Origin: Amphritea japonica ATCC BAA-1530
Lineage (GTDB): Bacteria; Pseudomonadota; Gammaproteobacteria; Pseudomonadales; Balneatricaceae
DNA: 64,000 nucleotides
NCBI RefSeq assembly: GCF_016592435.1
Contig: NZ_AP014545.1
Location: 2,488,693-2,552,692, forward strand
Direction: 5' to 3'
How positions within the stretch are numbered: the stretch's first letter is position 1; each line of letters starts with the position of its first letter. A model generated the notes under the pieces. That model worked only from the letters and a program-made list of their open reading frames with translations, searched no databases and had not been told where the DNA came from. Of this stretch, positions 38,157 to 48,095 are shown piece after piece. The position numbers and the translations under genes are program-made.

Positions 38157-39098
38157 CTAACCCACCAGCTGCTTTAAGACTGGCAGCAAAAACGCCAGCG
38201 TAATGACTGAGAAAGTGGTTGTCACCATGATCGTGGCCGAGGACAGTGTCACCCGGGTGTTATACTGCTGAGCCAAAACATAAACCATTGCCCCCGTGGG
38301 TAACGAAGACAATAATACGGCACTGGCAGTCCAATAAGGATCCAGATTCAACAACACTGCCAGGCCCCAGGTTGCCAGCGGGTGTATTATTAATTTAACC
38401 AGCGTCAGCCAGGCCAGATCAAAACCTGCCCGTCGCACCTTCAATCCGTTCAAAGACATTCCCAATGCAAACAGCGCCACTGGCGCTGCCGATGGAGCCA
38501 GCATATCCATCGGGGTAATAATCGCGGCTGGTAAGCTGATACCTGAAACAGACACCAACATACCCAGTATAGGCGCCATCATCACTGGATTTTTCAGCAA
38601 TGCCTGTATCACTAAGGTCTTCAGCTTCTCTAAAATACCGCCTTCACTGTGCTGCAATTCAGACATCAGTGCCAGAACCAGGATAAAAACCAGATTGCTG
38701 ACCAGAGTTGCAATAATCACCGGCAGTGTACCGCGGTCCCCAAACAGGAAATAAAAGATAGGCACGCCCATATAAACAGTATTCGCCCAGGCAGAATTCA
38801 GCGCTACAACTGTCCAGTCCAGAGGAGTCTCGAGCTGCAATCGACGCCACCCCATAAAAGCCATGATGACTGCGATAACAGAACCGCCCAAATACACGGC
38901 AATAAAATCCCAGCGTAATACAGCCTGAATATCTACGGAGACGGTTGAGGTAAACATCAACGCCGGTACAGCGATGTAATACACGTAGCGATTCAGAGCA
39001 GAAGCGCTGGACTCTTCCAACAAGCCGGAACGACTACACCACCAGCCCAGTACCATTAGTAAAAAAACAGGTATCACAATATCAAACAACAGTTGCAT
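38157..39098 (-). CDS. AEC (auxin efflux carrier) family transporter
   Basis: This 313-residue membrane protein has about ten hydrophobic helices and the family pattern in LFALGMSLNGLKV and near the C-terminal LSSLPTGAMVYVLAQQY. Members export organic anions such as malate; the substrate here cannot be read from sequence. It ends 28 nt before the TIGR00266 start. Confidence 0.88.
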   Translation of the reverse strand: MQLLFDIVIPVFLLMVLGWWCSRSGLLEESSASALNRYVYYIAVPALMFTSTVSVDIQAVLRWDFIAVYLGGSVIAVIMAFMGWRRLQLETPLDWTVVALNSAWANTVYMGVPIFYFLFGDRGTLPVIIATLVSNLVFILVLALMSELQHSEGGILEKLKTLVIQALLKNPVMMAPILGMLVSVSGISLPAAIITPMDMLAPSAAPVALFALGMSLNGLKVRRAGFDLAWLTLVKLIIHPLATWGLAVLLNLDPYWTASAVLLSSLPTGAMVYVLAQQYNTRVTLSSATIMVTTTFSVITLAFLLPVLKQLVG

Positions 39099-39257
39099 CA
39101 GAAATTCTCAGAAAATAAATAAAACAGTGAAATCATCATAAACGTTTCACTAATGGGTAAGAGCCTTTAGCGCCATCCGATGATAAGTTAACTCAACTGA
39201 CTGCACTACCTTTCATACATAACAATAATAAATACAGCAAATATAAAGGACTCAAAA

Positions 39258-40442
39258 ATGAGTAAAAGAGAAGTCGTAGTACTAAGCGGTGTACGTACTG
39301 CAATAGGCGGTTTCGGTGGAAGCCTGAAATCCCAGACCCCTTGCGAACTGGCCACTACCTGTGTCAGCGAAGCCGTATCTCGCTCCGGTGCAGCAGCCGA
39401 AGATTTCGGTCATAGCGTATTTGGTAATGTCATTCACACCGAACGACGCGATATGTATCTTGGCCGAGTGGCCGCCGTTAATGGCGGACTGCCTCATGAA
39501 ACACCCGGAGTAACCATAAACCGCTTGTGCGGCAGTGGCCTCCAGGCAATTATTTCGGCCACCCAACAAATTGAATTGGGAGTCTGCGATGCTGCAGTAG
39601 CTGGCGGTTCAGAAGTAATGAGCAAATCCCAGTACTGGATGCCTACAGCCCGTTTTGGCCAGCGCATGGGCGACGGTGCAATCGTAGATGCGATGGTGGG
39701 CGCACTGACCTGTCCGTTTGATGATACACACATGGGTATCACTGCAGAAAACATTGCCGACAAGTGGCAGGTCAGCCGTGAAGACCAGGATGCACTGGCC
39801 GTCATGAGCCACAACAACGCTGAGCGAGCTATTACAGAAGGACGCTTTAAGGAGCAGATTGTTCCTATCGAGTTAAAATCACGCAAAGGCGTCACCGTCT
39901 TTGATACCGATGAGCACCTCCGCTATGGTTGCACTACTGCGGATATGGAAAAACTGCGCCCGGCATTTAAACGCGATGGTAGTGTTACAGCAGGTAACGC
40001 ATCCGGTCTTAATGATGCGGCTGCGGCCGTTACATTAATGGCAGCAGAGACTGCTGAGGCCAAAGGCCTGAAGCCCATGGCCCGCCTGGTAGGTTACAGT
40101 TTTGCCGGCGTTGAGCCTAAATATATGGGTATCGGACCGGTTCCTGCGGTGCGTAAGCTATTGGCTGATGCCGAACTTAGCATCGGTGACATCGATGTTT
40201 GGGAAGTCAACGAAGCCTTTGCCGCTCAGGCGTTAGCAGTCTGCCGTGACCTGGAACTGCCGCTGGAGAAAGTCAATGTCAATGGTAGCGGTATCTCTCT
40301 GGGACACCCAATCGGAGCGACTGGTGCCATTATTACCGTTAAAGCACTGCACGAATTACAGCGCAGTGGCGGACGCTATGCGGTCGTGACTATGTGTATC
40401 GGTGGTGGCCAGGGTATTGCTGCTTTATTTGAGCGTGTTTAA
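39258..40442 (+). CDS. Acetyl-CoA C-acyltransferase (thiolase II type)
   Basis: This 394-residue thiolase has the acyl-accepting Cys91 (NRLCGSGLQA), His350 (GHPIGATGA) and Cys380 (CIGGGQG). It catalyses acetoacetyl-CoA formation or beta-ketothiolysis; its length fits the biosynthetic AtoB/PhaA/BktB group. No phaB or phaC lies nearby, so a PHA role cannot be claimed. The ATG has AAAGGACTC upstream. Confidence 0.95.
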   Translation: MSKREVVVLSGVRTAIGGFGGSLKSQTPCELATTCVSEAVSRSGAAAEDFGHSVFGNVIHTERRDMYLGRVAAVNGGLPHETPGVTINRLCGSGLQAIISATQQIELGVCDAAVAGGSEVMSKSQYWMPTARFGQRMGDGAIVDAMVGALTCPFDDTHMGITAENIADKWQVSREDQDALAVMSHNNAERAITEGRFKEQIVPIELKSRKGVTVFDTDEHLRYGCTTADMEKLRPAFKRDGSVTAGNASGLNDAAAAVTLMAAETAEAKGLKPMARLVGYSFAGVEPKYMGIGPVPAVRKLLADAELSIGDIDVWEVNEAFAAQALAVCRDLELPLEKVNVNGSGISLGHPIGATGAIITVKALHELQRSGGRYAVVTMCIGGGQGIAALFERV

Positions 40443-40455
40443 ATAAAACCCTTAA

Positions 40456-40486
40456 AAAGCCCGCGACCGCAAGGTCTGCGGGCTTT
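40456..40486 (+). terminator. Intrinsic terminator of the thiolase gene
   Basis: AAAGCCCGC/GCGGGCTTT arms enclose a second GACC-GCAA-GGTC hairpin, 14 nt after the stop. The T tract is short. Confidence 0.8.
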
Positions 40487-40602
40487 CTAATAAGCAGCCC
40501 TGTTTAACCCTCACCATTTTGGCACCAGACCTGCATCAATTATTTCTCCTTCCTCCGTCCTCAGACTATTATTAAAACTGCAAATTAACGACAGGCGCAG
40601 TT

Positions 40603-43600
40603 ATGTTTCCTCTCTCGCTCTACTTTTCAGAACAGCAGGTTAAATGGTCTGCAAAGCAACTGTGGAACAATATCCCAGCCCATTACTGCACCGATGAAAC
40701 CGACTTGGTGACTCAGTTACTGGAACTTGCTCAACCGATAGACCAACAACACCTTGAGATCGCGACCGGATGGGTAAAAAACCTGCGAGCTGATAAGGAA
40801 AACCAGCGTTACCTTGACCAGTTTTTAAAAACTTTCAGCCTGGAAACCGATGAAGGGATCCTATTGTTGTCACTGGCTGAAACGCTGTTAAGAATACCCG
40901 ACCAGCAAACCGCTGACGCTCTGATAGAAGATAAACTCAGCTCAGCCCAATGGCAGCGCTATTTTGACCCTGACAACTCTGTTTTACTCAACACCAGCGT
41001 CTGGGGACTAGCCCTCAGCCAGCAGTTAATTGATCCTAAAACTGAACCAGACAACATCTTTAGCCAGTTGATGGAGCGCATCAGTCGACCTGTTATCCGT
41101 TCCGCCTTAACTCAGGCAATGAATCATCTGGGAGAGCGTTTTGTCTTTAGTCCGAATATACAATCAGGATTGAAACGCATCCACGATCTGGGACGGAACC
41201 AAACCTGCTCCTTTGACATGCTCGGGGAAGCCGCGGTCACTAACCAGGATGCAAAGCGTTACTTCAGCGCCTACCTGGAAGCGATAGAAGCCGTTGCTGC
41301 ACAAAATCTAGAAGACCGCCCTGCCGCATCCGTATCGGTTAAGCTATCTGCACTACACCCGCGCCTGGAGCCTCTTAAATCAGCTTATATTGTCGATGAA
41401 GTCACTCAGCGAGTACTCCATCTGCTGATTGTCGCCCGAACAGAAGACGTTCAGATTACCATTGATGCCGAAGAGTGCAGCCGACAAGAACTGAGCTTAC
41501 AAATTTTCGAAACATTATTGCGCAGTGAGATATGTAAAGATTGGGGAGGACTGGGCATTGCCGTACAAGCCTACTCAAAACGCGCCTTGCCGATTCTCGC
41601 CTGGCTCAATTTTATCGCAGATGAACTACAAACCGACATCCCAGTTCGACTGGTTAAAGGCGCTTATTGGGATACTGAGATCAAACAGGCCCAGCAGCAA
41701 GGCCTTACCGACTATCCTGTTTACAGTCTAAAACAAGCAACCGACCTGTCCTATCAAGTCTGCGCACAGTATCTATTAAGTGATAGATGTTCCCGGCTGC
41801 AACCGCAGTTTGCAAGCCACAATGCCACGAACATAAGCCATATCATCAGTCTTGCTGAACAGAGTAATAAAACCCTGGAATTTCAGCGCCTGCATGGCAT
41901 GGGAGAGGCCATCTACAGAGAGGCATTAGAACACAGTCCAGACACTCAACTGAGAATTTATGCACCGATAGGTGCGCACCAACAGCTACTCCCTTATCTT
42001 GTCCGCCGACTCCTGGAAAATGGAGCCAACAGTTCATTTCTATTACAGCAGTTTGATACAGACATTACACCGGAACAGTTAACCGCCCCCCCCGAAACGC
42101 AACTGCAGGCATTGAAGCTAAAACGCAACCCTTCAATCCCCCTGCCCACAGACCTGTATCAGCCGACCCGTGAAAACTCTGAAGGCGTCATACTCGACTC
42201 CCTACAGCAACGGGCTCAACAGTTAGAGAAGATAGAACCTTTTATGCATCATCAGTGGCAGGCAGCTCCCCTGATTAACGGCGAGTCTGTCAAATCCCAG
42301 TCCGCAGAAATAACCGTTTCACCCTTTGACCTGGCGCGGCAAACCGGGCAGTTATGCAATGCCACGGAAGAAGATGTAAGAGAGGCCTACGCAGTCACCC
42401 GTGCAGGTTTTATCAGCTGGAACAACCACCCGGTAAGTGAGCGAGCAAAGATTATTCAACGCTTCGCTACCCTGTTAGAAGAACACCGGGAAGAATTAAT
42501 TGCACTTTGCATGCGAGAAGCGGGAAAAACCCTGCGTGATGCTATTAACGAGATCCGGGAAGCGGTGGATTTTTGCTATTACTACGCCCACGAAGCAACC
42601 AATCGCCTGATCAGCCAACCGATGCCGTCGGTAACCGGTGAGGAAAACATTCTTAGCTATGAGGGCCGCGGCATTTTCCTCTGTATCAGCCCGTGGAATT
42701 TTCCTCTGGCCATCTGGACCGGGCAGGTAGTCGCCGCCCTACTCGCAGGCAACTCTGTTATCTCCAAACCTGCCGCCAGCACTCCCCTGATCGCCTATCG
42801 AGCCACCCAACTGCTGCTGGACGCAGGGATACCCAAAGACGCCATTGCGCTTCTGCCTGGCCGCAGTCAGGAGATTGGCCCCCAGCTGACAAGTGATTTT
42901 CGTCTCTCAGGTGTTGCCTTTACCGGATCCACCCGGAGCGCAACCGATATTGTTCGCCAACTAACCCTGCGTGACGGGGCCTCAATCGTTCCCTTTATCG
43001 CTGAAACAGGTGGACAAAATGCGATGATCGTCGACAGTACCGCCTTACCGGAGCAGGTTGTAAAAGACGTGATTGAATCGGCTTTTAACAGTGCCGGACA
43101 ACGTTGTTCCGCATTACGGGTACTCTACCTCCAAGAGGAGACTGCCGAACAGATTGAAGCGATGCTTAAAGGCGCTATCCATACTCTTAAAGTGGGTAAC
43201 CCCTGCGAGATAGACACCGATATCGGGCCTATTATTAACAACAATGCTATGCAGGGGCTGCATGGCCATATAGAACACTGCCGGGAGCACCGGCGACTGA
43301 TGTTTGAAGCTGATTTAAAAGAGCAACACGACACCGGCTATTTCGTGGCGCCAACGCTGGTTCGACTGCATACCATTGAGGAGCTCAGTGATGAGCATTT
43401 CGGCCCCATTCTACACATCATTCATTATCAGGCAGACAATCTTGACCGCATTATTGAGGAGATCAACCGTACCGGATACGGCCTTACACTAGGCGTGCAC
43501 TCCAGAAACAATCAGACTATCGAGCATATCTGCAATCACGCCCGGGTAGGCAATATCTATATCAACCGCAATCAGATTGGCGCCATTGTCAGCTCCCAGC

Positions 43601-43749
43601 CTTTTGGGGGGATGGGGTTGTCCGGCACCGGCCCGAAGGCCGGTGGGCCAAACTACCTGATGAGTTTTGCCCAGGAGAAAACCTGTTCAACCAACACCAG
43701 CGCAAACGGTGTTAATCCTCAACTTCTGAATCAAAGTATTCAGAATTAA
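40603..43749 (+). CDS. putA: Bifunctional proline dehydrogenase / P5C dehydrogenase PutA (minimal form)
   Basis: This 1048-residue enzyme oxidises proline to glutamate in two steps. The FAD-dependent PRODH barrel (about 150-480) contains SVKLSALHPRLEP, RLVKGAYWD and the C-terminal FQRLHGMGE. The aldehyde dehydrogenase part (about 560-1030) has catalytic Glu801 (FIAETGGQNA) and Cys835 (NSAGQRCSA). It lacks the N-terminal ribbon-helix-helix repressor domain and the C-terminal extension of the 1320-residue E. coli protein, so it should not autoregulate. It has its own promoter region after the thiolase terminator. Confidence 0.95.
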   Translation: MFPLSLYFSEQQVKWSAKQLWNNIPAHYCTDETDLVTQLLELAQPIDQQHLEIATGWVKNLRADKENQRYLDQFLKTFSLETDEGILLLSLAETLLRIPDQQTADALIEDKLSSAQWQRYFDPDNSVLLNTSVWGLALSQQLIDPKTEPDNIFSQLMERISRPVIRSALTQAMNHLGERFVFSPNIQSGLKRIHDLGRNQTCSFDMLGEAAVTNQDAKRYFSAYLEAIEAVAAQNLEDRPAASVSVKLSALHPRLEPLKSAYIVDEVTQRVLHLLIVARTEDVQITIDAEECSRQELSLQIFETLLRSEICKDWGGLGIAVQAYSKRALPILAWLNFIADELQTDIPVRLVKGAYWDTEIKQAQQQGLTDYPVYSLKQATDLSYQVCAQYLLSDRCSRLQPQFASHNATNISHIISLAEQSNKTLEFQRLHGMGEAIYREALEHSPDTQLRIYAPIGAHQQLLPYLVRRLLENGANSSFLLQQFDTDITPEQLTAPPETQLQALKLKRNPSIPLPTDLYQPTRENSEGVILDSLQQRAQQLEKIEPFMHHQWQAAPLINGESVKSQSAEITVSPFDLARQTGQLCNATEEDVREAYAVTRAGFISWNNHPVSERAKIIQRFATLLEEHREELIALCMREAGKTLRDAINEIREAVDFCYYYAHEATNRLISQPMPSVTGEENILSYEGRGIFLCISPWNFPLAIWTGQVVAALLAGNSVISKPAASTPLIAYRATQLLLDAGIPKDAIALLPGRSQEIGPQLTSDFRLSGVAFTGSTRSATDIVRQLTLRDGASIVPFIAETGGQNAMIVDSTALPEQVVKDVIESAFNSAGQRCSALRVLYLQEETAEQIEAMLKGAIHTLKVGNPCEIDTDIGPIINNNAMQGLHGHIEHCREHRRLMFEADLKEQHDTGYFVAPTLVRLHTIEELSDEHFGPILHIIHYQADNLDRIIEEINRTGYGLTLGVHSRNNQTIEHICNHARVGNIYINRNQIGAIVSSQPFGGMGLSGTGPKAGGPNYLMSFAQEKTCSTNTSANGVNPQLLNQSIQN

Positions 43750-43764
43750 CTATCAGCACCTATA

Positions 43765-45153
43765 TCAGGCAGGCTCGTCCTGCACCAGGCGGTAGCAGGG
43801 CTGATACTCCTCATAATTTATTTTCATACGCCGCTGTTCAACAAAAGCGGCCAGCAAGGTATCCAGCGCCTCCACCATCTCAGGTTCACCGCTGAGCTCA
43901 AACGGACCATGCTCTTCTATTGCCCGAATACCCGGCTCTTTCACATTACCGGCAACAATTCCGGACAACGCTTTTCGCAGGGTGGCCGCCAGCAGGTAAT
44001 CGGGCTGATCAGAAGTCAGATCCAAAGCTGCCATGTTTTCATGAGTCGGCTCAAATGGCTGCTGAAACTCAGACGGAATATGCAGTTGCCAGTTAAAATG
44101 GAATGACTCACCGGTGGCTTTACGATACTCCGTCACTCGCTCCAGGCCCGCTTTCATTTTGACGGCTACGTCATAGGGGTCGCCAACAACAATCTCATAA
44201 AGCTCTGCAGCCTGATCACCCAGCGTCGCCCGAATGAATCGATCTACCGTTTCGAAATACGCTTCACTGCCTTCTGGCCCGGTAAATATAAAGGGAAAGG
44301 GAACATTATTGTTTCGCTCATGCAGGAGCACTCCCAGCATATACAATATTTCTTCGGCGGTGCCTGCTCCTCCCGGGAAAACGATAATGCCGTGACCCAG
44401 GCGAACAAAGGCCTCCAGTCGCTTCTCGATATCCGGCATAATAATCAACTCATTGACTATGGGGTTAGGAGATTCCGCCGCAATTATCCCCGGTTCAGAG
44501 ACCCCCAGATACCGAGCATCAGTCACCCGCTGTTTAGCATGCGCAATAGTGGCCCCCTTCATCGGCCCTTTCATCGCTCCGGGACCGCATCCGGTGCAGA
44601 CACTAAAGCCCCTCAAACCTAATTCGTAACCTACCTGTTTGGTATAGATATACTCATCCCGACTAATCGAATGGCCACCCCAGCAAACAACCAGATTAGG
44701 TTTGATATGTGGCTCTATAGCGTTGGCGTGACGCAGGATATGGAACACCATATTGGTGACCTGCTCTCCCTCTTCCAGCTCATCACAACAGATATCCAGT
44801 TCATCAACGACATACAGTAGATCACGCAATACTGAGAACATATGTTCTCGAATACCTTGTATGATCTCACCATCAACAAAAGCACTGGCGGGGGCATTTA
44901 TCAGCTCTAATTGCACACCTCTGTGCTTATGACTCACCCTGATATCGAAATCTTTGTGTTTTTCCAACACTTGCTTAGTACTGTCAAGCTCACTGCCACA
45001 ATTCAACACCGCCAACGCACACTGTCGAAATAGCGGGTATAAACCTGCCTGATTGCGATCCTGGAGCTTAGCGACTTCATGTGGAGACAGCGTATCAAGG
45101 CTGTCCAGCGGTGTAATATTTGCCGATACAAACTGTTCTGTCATCATTATCAT
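43765..45153 (-). CDS. ppnN: Nucleotide 5'-monophosphate nucleosidase PpnN (YgdH type)
   Basis: This 462-residue protein has the TIGR00730/LOG-like Rossmann core with GCGPGAMKGPMKGA and the catalytic-type FPGGAGTAEEILYMLG, plus the N- and C-terminal extensions of the PpnN group. The E. coli homologue cleaves purine and pyrimidine monophosphates to base and ribose-5-P and is bound by (p)ppGpp. AGAGGGGC precedes the start; one of two nearby ATG codons (45153 or 45147) is used. It converges with putA. Confidence 0.93.
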   Translation of the reverse strand: MIMMTEQFVSANITPLDSLDTLSPHEVAKLQDRNQAGLYPLFRQCALAVLNCGSELDSTKQVLEKHKDFDIRVSHKHRGVQLELINAPASAFVDGEIIQGIREHMFSVLRDLLYVVDELDICCDELEEGEQVTNMVFHILRHANAIEPHIKPNLVVCWGGHSISRDEYIYTKQVGYELGLRGFSVCTGCGPGAMKGPMKGATIAHAKQRVTDARYLGVSEPGIIAAESPNPIVNELIIMPDIEKRLEAFVRLGHGIIVFPGGAGTAEEILYMLGVLLHERNNNVPFPFIFTGPEGSEAYFETVDRFIRATLGDQAAELYEIVVGDPYDVAVKMKAGLERVTEYRKATGESFHFNWQLHIPSEFQQPFEPTHENMAALDLTSDQPDYLLAATLRKALSGIVAGNVKEPGIRAIEEHGPFELSGEPEMVEALDTLLAAFVEQRRMKINYEEYQPCYRLVQDEPA

Positions 45154-45315
45154 GCCCCTCTATGCAAACACCCCAGCACAGGAAACTCCTGGCTGTAAAC
45201 AGGGCTTAGCGGATCTGGCTGTACTAGGTTTGACCCCGCTAAAAAATATATAGTTCAGGTTACAATATAGTTAATTTTTCAACTCTACTCCAATAACTTG
45301 TTGATAAAAAAAGAA

Positions 45316-46038
45316 TTAACTTCTTATTAACGCATCAACAAACAACGGAACTTCACTGCTTGCAGGGCCATATATATGCCGATCAAACGCGGATTGAGTT
45401 TTCGATGGTTCAAGATTTATCTCCATCGTTTCAGCACCTACACTATTGGCCATCTCAACAAAACCAGCGGCCGGATAGACATGCCCCGAGGTACCGATTG
45501 AAATAAACAGATCACAGCGTTCCAATGCGTCATAAATCATCTCCATCTGCATCGGTAGTTCCCCAAACCAGACAATATCTGGTCGCAACGTTCCACTTTT
45601 ATCACAACAACCACACCGCCGGTCAGCCTGCACTGAATGGTGATTAGGAAAGACCTGACCTGAAGTAATGCAGCGTAAATTCAGCAATTCACCATGCATA
45701 TGAATCAGATTTTTACTTCCCGCCCGTTCATGCAAATTATCAATATTCTGCGTCACCAGGAGGACCCGAGCGGGGAAGGTGTCTTCCAGTCTGGCCAACG
45801 CCAGGTGAGCCGGATTCGGACGAATATCAGGTTGTAGGAGATGCTCTCGTCGTTGATTGTAAAACCGATGCACCAGTTCAGGGTCACGGATAAAAGCCTC
45901 AGGTGTCGCCACATCTTCAATCCGATGATCCTCCCACAATCCATCAGCTGCCCGAAAGGTTCTGATACCTGACTCTGCTGAGATTCCGGCACCGGTAAGA
46001 ATAACAATATTCTGGTACTGCACTGGATTGATCCTCAA
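45316..46038 (-). CDS. cobB: NAD-dependent protein deacylase, sirtuin class III (CobB-like)
   Basis: This 240-residue sirtuin has [14 protein letters not shown] (NAD), [11 protein letters not shown] and the catalytic His in HMHGEL. One upstream Cys (LRCITSG) and a CGCC cluster form the likely zinc site. FYNQRRE carries the Tyr-x2-Arg pair linked to desuccinylase activity in SIRT5/CobB. It removes acyl groups from lysines with NAD. Confidence 0.93.
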   Translation of the reverse strand: MRINPVQYQNIVILTGAGISAESGIRTFRAADGLWEDHRIEDVATPEAFIRDPELVHRFYNQRREHLLQPDIRPNPAHLALARLEDTFPARVLLVTQNIDNLHERAGSKNLIHMHGELLNLRCITSGQVFPNHHSVQADRRCGCCDKSGTLRPDIVWFGELPMQMEMIYDALERCDLFISIGTSGHVYPAAGFVEMANSVGAETMEINLEPSKTQSAFDRHIYGPASSEVPLFVDALIRS

Positions 46039-46150
46039 AAATGGTAACTGATGGGTTTTATCCTACGCCAACTTCTGCTTAACTAACCATACAGGCCGGA
46101 AATTTTTTCCGGTAGTTGTAAAATCTAGTCGTATCGAGAAGGAAATCCGA

Positions 46151-47536
46151 ATGAGTGCTGATAAACTCTATATCCTCGACACCAATGTTTTACTGCATGA
46201 CCCTAACTGCCTGTACGAATTCAAAGAACAGGATGTCGCTATCCCGATGACTGTCCTTGAAGAACTGGACAACATCAAAGACCGCAAGCAAAGCGTGGCA
46301 CAGGAAGCCCGTCACGTCATTCGCGCTATAGACAATATCTTAAGCGTTGCCACCCCCTCTCAGATTCTCAAAGGGGTACCGATACTGGTTCCGGGAACCG
46401 AAGACGCAACTAGGCTGGGTAAGCTGAGCATCTTCCCCGATCACGAACTAACCACCCGTCAGGGCTTTTTGCCTGACAACAAAAATAATGACAATCACAT
46501 TATCAATTGCGCTCTGCATCTACAGGGGAGTGATCCTCACCGAGAGATTATCCTGGTCACGAAGGATATCAATATGCGCCTTAAGGCGCTGGGTGCAGGC
46601 CTGCAAAAAGTTGAGGACTACCGCAAAGATCAACTGGTATCCGATCTCGATTTGCTGCCCTCCGGGCATCATCATATCGATGGAAATTTCTGGGAAAAAG
46701 TCGAAAAAGTCAAAAGCTTCCAGGAAGGCCCAAACACTTATCACAAAGTTAGCCCAGACCTGCTGCCGGAAACTTACCCCTGCCAGTATGTCTATGATGA
46801 TTCAAAAGACTTTGCTGCCCGTGTGGTTTCAGTCAATCACGAAGAAACCATTCTGATGGATCTGGGGCATCAAAAGCTGATGCAACAGGAATGCTGGGGC
46901 ATCAGCCCGATCAATATCTTTCAGGCGTTTGCCATGCAATCGATCCAGGATCCGGATATTGATCTCTGCCTTCTGAATGGCGCTGCCGGTTCAGGCAAGA
47001 CCCTCATCGCTCTGGCCTGCGCGCTGGAAATGGTGATTGAAGATGGTCGTTACAACAAGATAATTGTGACCCGTTCTACCCCACCGGTTGCCGAAGACAT
47101 TGGTTTCCTGCCGGGTACCGAAGAGGAGAAGATGACCCCCTGGCTGAGTTCCATCCACGATAACCTGGAAGCGATGCATGAAGGGGATGAACGGCCTCAA
47201 AGCAGCGTTAAATACGCCATTGAGAAAGCAAACATCCAGTTTAAATCACTTAATTTCATCCGCGGACGAAGCATTCAAAATGCAATAGTGCTCATCGATG
47301 AGGCACAAAACCTGACACCTCAGCAACTCAAAACGATTCTGACTCGCTGCGGTAAAGACAGTAAGATGATCTGTCTGGGCAACCTTGCACAGATCGATTC
47401 AAACTATCTGACTCCATTAACGTCCGGCCTGACCTACGTGGTTGAGCGATTTAAAGACTTTGAAGGCGCATCAACAATTCACTTAGAAGGTATCTTCCGC
47501 TCACGGCTGGCGGAGTACGCCGAAGAGCATCTCTGA
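46151..47536 (+). CDS. PIN domain-PhoH fusion ATPase (YlaK-like)
   Basis: This 461-residue protein joins an N-terminal PIN nuclease domain ([13 protein letters not shown], then [10 protein letters not shown] and [11 protein letters not shown]; acidic residues present) to a PhoH ATPase domain with Walker A GAAGSGKT and Walker [12 protein letters not shown]-PhoH proteins unwind and cut RNA in other bacteria; the physiological targets are unclear. ATG 46151 follows GAGAAGGAAATCCGA. Confidence 0.93.
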   Translation: MSADKLYILDTNVLLHDPNCLYEFKEQDVAIPMTVLEELDNIKDRKQSVAQEARHVIRAIDNILSVATPSQILKGVPILVPGTEDATRLGKLSIFPDHELTTRQGFLPDNKNNDNHIINCALHLQGSDPHREIILVTKDINMRLKALGAGLQKVEDYRKDQLVSDLDLLPSGHHHIDGNFWEKVEKVKSFQEGPNTYHKVSPDLLPETYPCQYVYDDSKDFAARVVSVNHEETILMDLGHQKLMQQECWGISPINIFQAFAMQSIQDPDIDLCLLNGAAGSGKTLIALACALEMVIEDGRYNKIIVTRSTPPVAEDIGFLPGTEEEKMTPWLSSIHDNLEAMHEGDERPQSSVKYAIEKANIQFKSLNFIRGRSIQNAIVLIDEAQNLTPQQLKTILTRCGKDSKMICLGNLAQIDSNYLTPLTSGLTYVVERFKDFEGASTIHLEGIFRSRLAEYAEEHL

Positions 47537-47556
47537 CACCAACATCCTGCTCAATC

Positions 47557-47584
47557 AAAGCCGCTACCTTGTAGCGGCTTTTTT
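47557..47584 (+). terminator. Intrinsic terminator of the PhoH gene
   Basis: AAAGCCGCTAC-CTT-GTAGCGGCTTTTTT, 20 nt beyond the stop. Confidence 0.92.
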
Positions 47585-47636
47585 CTTCTATTGGTTTTAC
47601 TTGTTTTCCTCTAGTGGGCAGCGCTACACTGCTGCC

Positions 47637-47933
47637 ATGATTCTACGACGTAGCTTTATCTTTCTGATCCGTATCTATCAATACCTGATCAGTCCATTTC
47701 TGGGCCCTAACTGCCGGTTTTACCCGACCTGCTCAGCCTATACCCTCGAAGCCATTGAAACCCATGGGGTTCTGAAAGGCTTCTGGCTTGGAATCAAACG
47801 AATCGGAAAGTGCCATCCGGGCCACCCAGGCGGCTATGATCCGGTTCCCCCTTGTTCTGGCTGCGACACCCACCAGCCTGCCACTACTGATACCGCTTCC
47901 CCAAAACCGCCCTCCGAGCAACCTTTTGAGTAG
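47637..47933 (+). CDS. yidD: Membrane protein insertion efficiency factor YidD
   Basis: This 98-residue protein has the full family signature [31 protein letters not shown] in sections, with conserved Cys residues, and [18 protein letters not shown]. YidD supports YidC-dependent membrane insertion. It is unusual in lying away from rpmH-rnpA-yidC. ATG 47637 (MILRRSF) is chosen; an upstream frame overlaps the terminator. Confidence 0.94.
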   Translation: MILRRSFIFLIRIYQYLISPFLGPNCRFYPTCSAYTLEAIETHGVLKGFWLGIKRIGKCHPGHPGGYDPVPPCSGCDTHQPATTDTASPKPPSEQPFE

Positions 47934-48095
47934 CCTTTTCATTGACCTGTGAACATAAGCCAGCTATAGCTATAGGAAGGTGAGAACAAGCCCATTGCGC
48001 CTCTAATGCCCGCAGAGAACACAAGGGACTTATTCCCATCTTCCTTAACTGATTGACAAACACTCTATGAATTCGTTGTTGAAGTAAGGATCAGG

